25,875 nt of DNA, from positions 1 through 25,875 of the forward strand of contig JAJZWK010000007.1 in assembly GCA_021846725.1 (NCBI GenBank), written 5' to 3'. Of the stretch, positions 23,185 to 25,875 are shown piece by piece. Both the position numbers and the translations under genes were made by a program. Positions within the stretch are counted from its first letter, which is position 1; every line of letters starts with the position of its first letter. Below the pieces are notes generated by a model. It made no database searches. It had not been told where the DNA came from and saw only the letters and a program-made list of their open reading frames with translations. This DNA comes from Actinomycetes bacterium (GTDB taxonomy: Bacteria > Actinomycetota > Acidimicrobiia > Acidimicrobiales > JAMCPL01).

Positions 23185-23553
23185 TTAAAACTTAAGACCT
23201 GCTTCCCTGGCAGCATCACCCAAGGCAGCTACCCTACCATGATATTTGAACCCGCCCCTGTCAAACACCACGGTATCCACTCCCGCCTCTTTGGCTCGTG
23301 CAGCCAATCTGCGACCCACTTCCCCTGCGGCATCAAGAGGCCCACCAGTACTCGCCCTCATGTCCTTTTCCATCGTGGACGCATACGCTAACGTTCTACC
23401 TTCCACGTCATCTATAACCTGTGCAGATATATGGCGAGATGATCGAAAAACAGCCAAGCGCGGCCTCTCTGCGGTACCTGATATCCTCTTTCTGACGCTG
23501 ACATGTCTTCTATGACGCAATTCTCTTCTTTTCGTGGATACAGAACTACTCAC
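23185..23553 (-). CDS. rplR: 50S ribosomal protein L18
   Basis: L18 brings 5S rRNA to the large subunit. The 122-residue protein shows RRHVSVRKRISGTAERPRLA, VFRSSRHISAQVIDDVEGRT, LAARAKEAGVDTVVFDRGGF and KYHGRVAALGDAAREAGLKF at the C-terminus. The start is GTG and directly abuts the rplF stop codon (TAG-GTG, no gap). Confidence 0.97.
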   Translation of the reverse strand: MSSSVSTKRRELRHRRHVSVRKRISGTAERPRLAVFRSSRHISAQVIDDVEGRTLAYASTMEKDMRASTGGPLDAAGEVGRRLAARAKEAGVDTVVFDRGGFKYHGRVAALGDAAREAGLKF

Positions 23554-24093
23554 CTACTTGGCCGCCTTTCCTGCTTTACGAATTATATGCTCCCCGAGAT
23601 ACTTGACCCCCTTGCCCTTATATGGCTCAGGTTTACGGATCTTACGGATATCAGCTGCAACCTGACCGACTTTTTCCTTGTCGATTCCCGAAACAATTAC
23701 CCTGGTCGGAGAGGGTACTTCAAATGATATACCTTCAGGTGCCTGCACTATTACCGAATGAGAAAAGCCCAGTGACATCTCTATCTCTCCGGGCCCCTTG
23801 GAAACAGCCCTATATCCCACACCTACAATCTCCAACTCTTTTTTGTAACCATCTGTGACTCCCTCTACCATGTTTGATATCAAAGTACGATATAGCCCAT
23901 GCAATGCCTTTGCTCTGTGCTCGTCATTCTGACGTTGCACCATTAAAGTGGATCCATCCAGAACGACATCTATCTCAGAAGGGAGATCGCGTAAAAGTAC
24001 GCCCTTAGGACCCTTGACCTCTATGCGATCATCATATGTTTCTACAGTCACACCGGAAGGTAGCAATACGGGCTGCTTGCCTATACGAGACAC
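23554..24093 (-). CDS. rplF: 50S ribosomal protein L6
   Basis: L6 lies near the factor-binding site of the large subunit. The 179-residue protein shows SRIGKQPVLLPSGV, VKGPKGVLLRDLP, HGLYRTLISNMVEGVTDGYK, ELEIVGVGYRA and the C-terminal RKPEPYKGKGVKYLGEHIIR. The start is GTG with GGAGGT five bases upstream. It follows rpsH after 39 bases, a stretch with a short imperfect repeat of CACTCGAT. Confidence 0.97.
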   Translation of the reverse strand: MSRIGKQPVLLPSGVTVETYDDRIEVKGPKGVLLRDLPSEIDVVLDGSTLMVQRQNDEHRAKALHGLYRTLISNMVEGVTDGYKKELEIVGVGYRAVSKGPGEIEMSLGFSHSVIVQAPEGISFEVPSPTRVIVSGIDKEKVGQVAADIRKIRKPEPYKGKGVKYLGEHIIRKAGKAAK

Positions 24094-24132
24094 GACATAC
24101 CTCCACTTACTCGATTACCATAGCTCACTCGA

Positions 24133-24534
24133 TCACCACACATAGCACAGCACCTCTCCACCTAATCTTTCCCGCCGTGCCTTTGCATCCGTCATGAGCC
24201 CCCTACTGGTAGAGATCACAGCAGTCCCCATACCCCCAAGCACTCTGGGAATGTCCATTGCAGATACATACACCCTACGACCCGGTTTTGATACCCTGGA
24301 CAATCCACTTATGGTACGTTCTCTGTCTTTGCTGTACTTCAGGGTAATGCGCAATTGAGAATGACCAGCCTTATCACTTTCGGAAGTGTATCCAGATATA
24401 TACCCCTCTTCAAGAAGTATTGCCGCTATTGACTCCTTGAGCTTGGAGTCGGGAATTACAACTTCATCATGCATAGCGCTATTTGCGTTCCTAATTCTTG
24501 TAAGCATATCCGCTACAGGATCAGTCATCGACAT
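24133..24534 (-). CDS. rpsH: 30S ribosomal protein S8
   Basis: S8 binds helix 21 of 16S rRNA and, in several bacteria, represses the spc operon. The 133-residue protein shows TDPVADMLTRIRNANSAMHD, LEEGYISGYT, LRITLKYSKDRERTISGLSR and the C-terminal GTAVISTSRGLMTDAKAR then GGEVLCYVW. AGGAGG lies five bases before the ATG. It follows rpsN after nine bases. Confidence 0.97.
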   Translation of the reverse strand: MSMTDPVADMLTRIRNANSAMHDEVVIPDSKLKESIAAILLEEGYISGYTSESDKAGHSQLRITLKYSKDRERTISGLSRVSKPGRRVYVSAMDIPRVLGGMGTAVISTSRGLMTDAKARRERLGGEVLCYVW

Positions 24535-24543
24535 ATCTGCCTC

Positions 24544-24729
24544 CTACCAACTGGCCTTGGTCATACCGGGAATCTCCCCTTGATGCGCCATCGTCCTAAG
24601 ACATATCCTGCACAATCCCAGCTTACGAAAGACTGCTTTAGGCCGCCCACAACGCTTGCAGCGCGTATAGGCACGAACCTTGAACTTGGGAACTTTCTGT
24701 TGTTTCTGTATGAGTGCTTTCTTTGCCAT
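24544..24729 (-). CDS. rpsN: 30S ribosomal protein S14, zinc type
   Basis: S14 is in the head of the small subunit. This is the short zinc form (61 residues, type Z) with C24, C27, C40 and C43 in RCKRCGRPKAVFRK and LCRICLR; the C-terminus IPGMTKASW is characteristic. AAGAGG lies about ten bases before the ATG. It sits between rplE and rpsH as usual. Confidence 0.97.
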   Translation of the reverse strand: MAKKALIQKQQKVPKFKVRAYTRCKRCGRPKAVFRKLGLCRICLRTMAHQGEIPGMTKASW

Positions 24730-24781
24730 GTCAGTTATACCTCTTGTCTACGCTTGATTGTTATGTGCTCAGCCATATCTG

Positions 24782-25366
24782 TCATATCTTCACGCCTTCT
24801 CCCCTGAACGGGAATCCCAACACAGTCAGAAAAGCCCTGGCATCCCGGTCAGACATAGCGGTAGTACATATAGTAATATCCATCCCCCTGGGCATATCTA
24901 TTTTATCGTAATCTACCTCAGGGAATACAAGCTGTTCTGTAATACCAAAGGTATAATTACCTGAGCCATCAAATGATTTGGGCGACAACCCCCTAAAATC
25001 TCTTATCCTGGGAAGCGCCGTAGCAATTAGGCGATCCAAGAACTCCCATGCCCTGTTCCCGCGAATGGTCACCTTCACCCCTATAGGCATACCTGCTCTC
25101 AGTTTGAAGCTGGCAATAGAACGCCTGGCCCTGGTAACAATCGGCTTCTGGCCAGATATTGCAGCAAGGTCGGCAACGGCACCATCAATCAGAGATGGCT
25201 GCTGCGTCGCTTTTCCGACACCCATGTTTATTACTATCTTTTCCAAAGTCGGTATCTGCATCACGTTGCTCAAGGAAAGCTCCGACTGCAGCTTGGTACG
25301 CAACTCTTTCTCGTAACGTTCCCTCAATCTGGGAACAAGCACCTTATCGTCCATTCCACCTTCCAT
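24782..25366 (-). CDS. rplE: 50S ribosomal protein L5
   Basis: L5 binds 5S rRNA and contacts S13 across the subunit bridge. It shows PRLRERYEKELRTKLQ, VMQIPTLEKIVINMGVGKAT, GQKPIVTRARRSIASFKLR, GMPIGVKVTIRG, RIRDFRGLSPKSFDGSGNYT and a C-terminal FPFRGEGVKI. I choose ATG at 25366, which overlaps the rplX stop as TAATG (194 residues); an ATG at 25354 after GGAAGGTGG is also plausible, and the frame is open six codons further upstream within rplX. Confidence 0.96.
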   Translation of the reverse strand: MEGGMDDKVLVPRLRERYEKELRTKLQSELSLSNVMQIPTLEKIVINMGVGKATQQPSLIDGAVADLAAISGQKPIVTRARRSIASFKLRAGMPIGVKVTIRGNRAWEFLDRLIATALPRIRDFRGLSPKSFDGSGNYTFGITEQLVFPEVDYDKIDMPRGMDITICTTAMSDRDARAFLTVLGFPFRGEGVKI

Positions 25367-25674
25367 TACAGATCTGCTCCACATTTCTTGCAGATACGGA
25401 TCTTCCGCCCCTGCTCATCGTAGCGAATTCCTATCCTGGTAGGTTCTTTGCACGAGGAACATACTATGGCCACAGCAGACGCAGGTAATGGCATATCTTT
25501 GTCTATGATGCCACCCTGCATGGTTTGTCCTCGTGGCTTGGTGTGCCGCTTCGCCATATTGGCTCCCTCCACAATTACCTTACCTGCTGTAGGATTGACA
25601 CGCATCACCGTACCCTCCTTACCTCTGTGCTTACCTGAAAGCACTTGCACTCTGTCACCTTTTTTTATTCTCAT
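25366..25674 (-). CDS. rplX: 50S ribosomal protein L24, zinc-ribbon form
   Basis: L24 starts large-subunit assembly. It has the KOW motif RIKKGDRVQVLSGKHRGKEG and VEGANMAKRHTKP. The C-terminus carries two C-x2-C pairs (C72/C75 and C95/C98, VCSSCKEPTR and ICKKCGADL), a zinc ribbon missing in the E. coli protein and in many Actinobacteria but known in Thermus and others. AGGT lies seven bases before the ATG. Length 102. Its stop overlaps the rplE start. Confidence 0.97.
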   Translation of the reverse strand: MRIKKGDRVQVLSGKHRGKEGTVMRVNPTAGKVIVEGANMAKRHTKPRGQTMQGGIIDKDMPLPASAVAIVCSSCKEPTRIGIRYDEQGRKIRICKKCGADL

Positions 25675-25682
25675 GCAACTAC

Positions 25683-25875
25683 CTAAATTACCTCTGGCGC
25701 AAGCGAGACGATCCTCATAAAACGTCTATCTCGTAGCTCTCTTCCTACTGGCCCAAAAATACGTGTACCTCGCGGCTGTAGCTGGTCGTTGACAATCACT
25801 GCCGCATTGTCATCAAAGCGTATATAGCTTCCATCGGCTCTACGACATTCCTTGGCAGTACGCACCACCACACAC
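25683..25875 (-). CDS. rplN: 50S ribosomal protein L14 (C-terminal part, cut by window edge)
   Basis: The last 63-64 codons of L14 are seen: VVRTAKECRRADGSYIRFDD, NAAVIVNDQLQPRGTRIFGP and VGRELRDRRFMRIVSLAPEVI. The protein is normally about 122 residues, so roughly half lies beyond the right edge. A GTG at 25871 is an internal codon, not the start. It precedes rplX by eight bases. Confidence 0.96.
   Translation of the reverse strand, partial: CVVVRTAKECRRADGSYIRFDDNAAVIVNDQLQPRGTRIFGPVGRELRDRRFMRIVSLAPEVI

Overview
The window looks like an end-of-contig piece of a bacterial chromosome of moderate GC (roughly mid-40s percent by eye). Its right two thirds are the S10/spc/alpha ribosomal-protein cluster, read on the minus strand. 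The order rplN-rplX-rplE-rpsN-rpsH-rplF-rplR-rpsE-rpmD-rplO-secY-adk-map-infA-rpmJ-rpsM-rpsK-rpsD-rpoA-rplQ-truA-rplM-rpsI-glmM-nnr-alr, above all glmM directly after rpsI and nnr-alr beyond it, fits Actinobacteriota best. The aconitase and RNA polymerase alpha proteins read like actinobacterial ones too. A zinc-ribbon L24, frequent ATA and AGG codons even in ribosomal genes, and the moderate GC argue against a classic high-GC actinomycete; a deep or Acidimicrobiia-like lineage is my guess, not a proof.

Layout from the left. Positions 1-634 are AT-rich, without a convincing gene, and hold an 18-A run followed by a 21-C run. Then come acnA (minus), a repeat-rich divergent gap with three clusters of the hexamer CCACTA, a TPP riboswitch and thiC (plus), a UDP-sugar dehydrogenase (minus), a metallo-beta-lactamase-fold hydrolase (plus), alr and a fused nnrE-nnrD (minus, overlapping), and a class I fructose-bisphosphate aldolase (plus). 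A gap follows with an orphan IS200/IS605-like right-end hairpin and a 12-bp repeat. From glmM (11688) to the right edge everything is on the minus strand: glmM, rpsI-rplM, truA, rplQ-rpoA, rpsD, rpsK-rpsM-rpmJ-infA, map-adk-secY, rplO to rplN. rplN is cut by the window edge.

How the genes work together. The cluster makes ribosomal subunits, the RNA polymerase alpha subunit, the SecY translocon, initiation factor IF-1, methionine aminopeptidase and adenylate kinase as one growth-linked unit with many overlapping stop/start codons. glmM and alr supply peptidoglycan precursors (glucosamine-1-phosphate and D-alanine), and nnr repairs damaged NAD(P)H. The left-hand genes are separate metabolic units: TCA cycle, thiamin synthesis under riboswitch control, sugar-nucleotide oxidation, and glycolysis/gluconeogenesis.

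No large undescribed system is visible. The most notable items are an infA gene that seems to start with CTG, an orphan IS200/IS605 terminus, a UDP-sugar dehydrogenase lacking its usual catalytic aspartate, a TruA with two Gly-rich repeat insertions, and unusually many short tandem duplications and palindromes in intergenic gaps, several overlapping stop codons.
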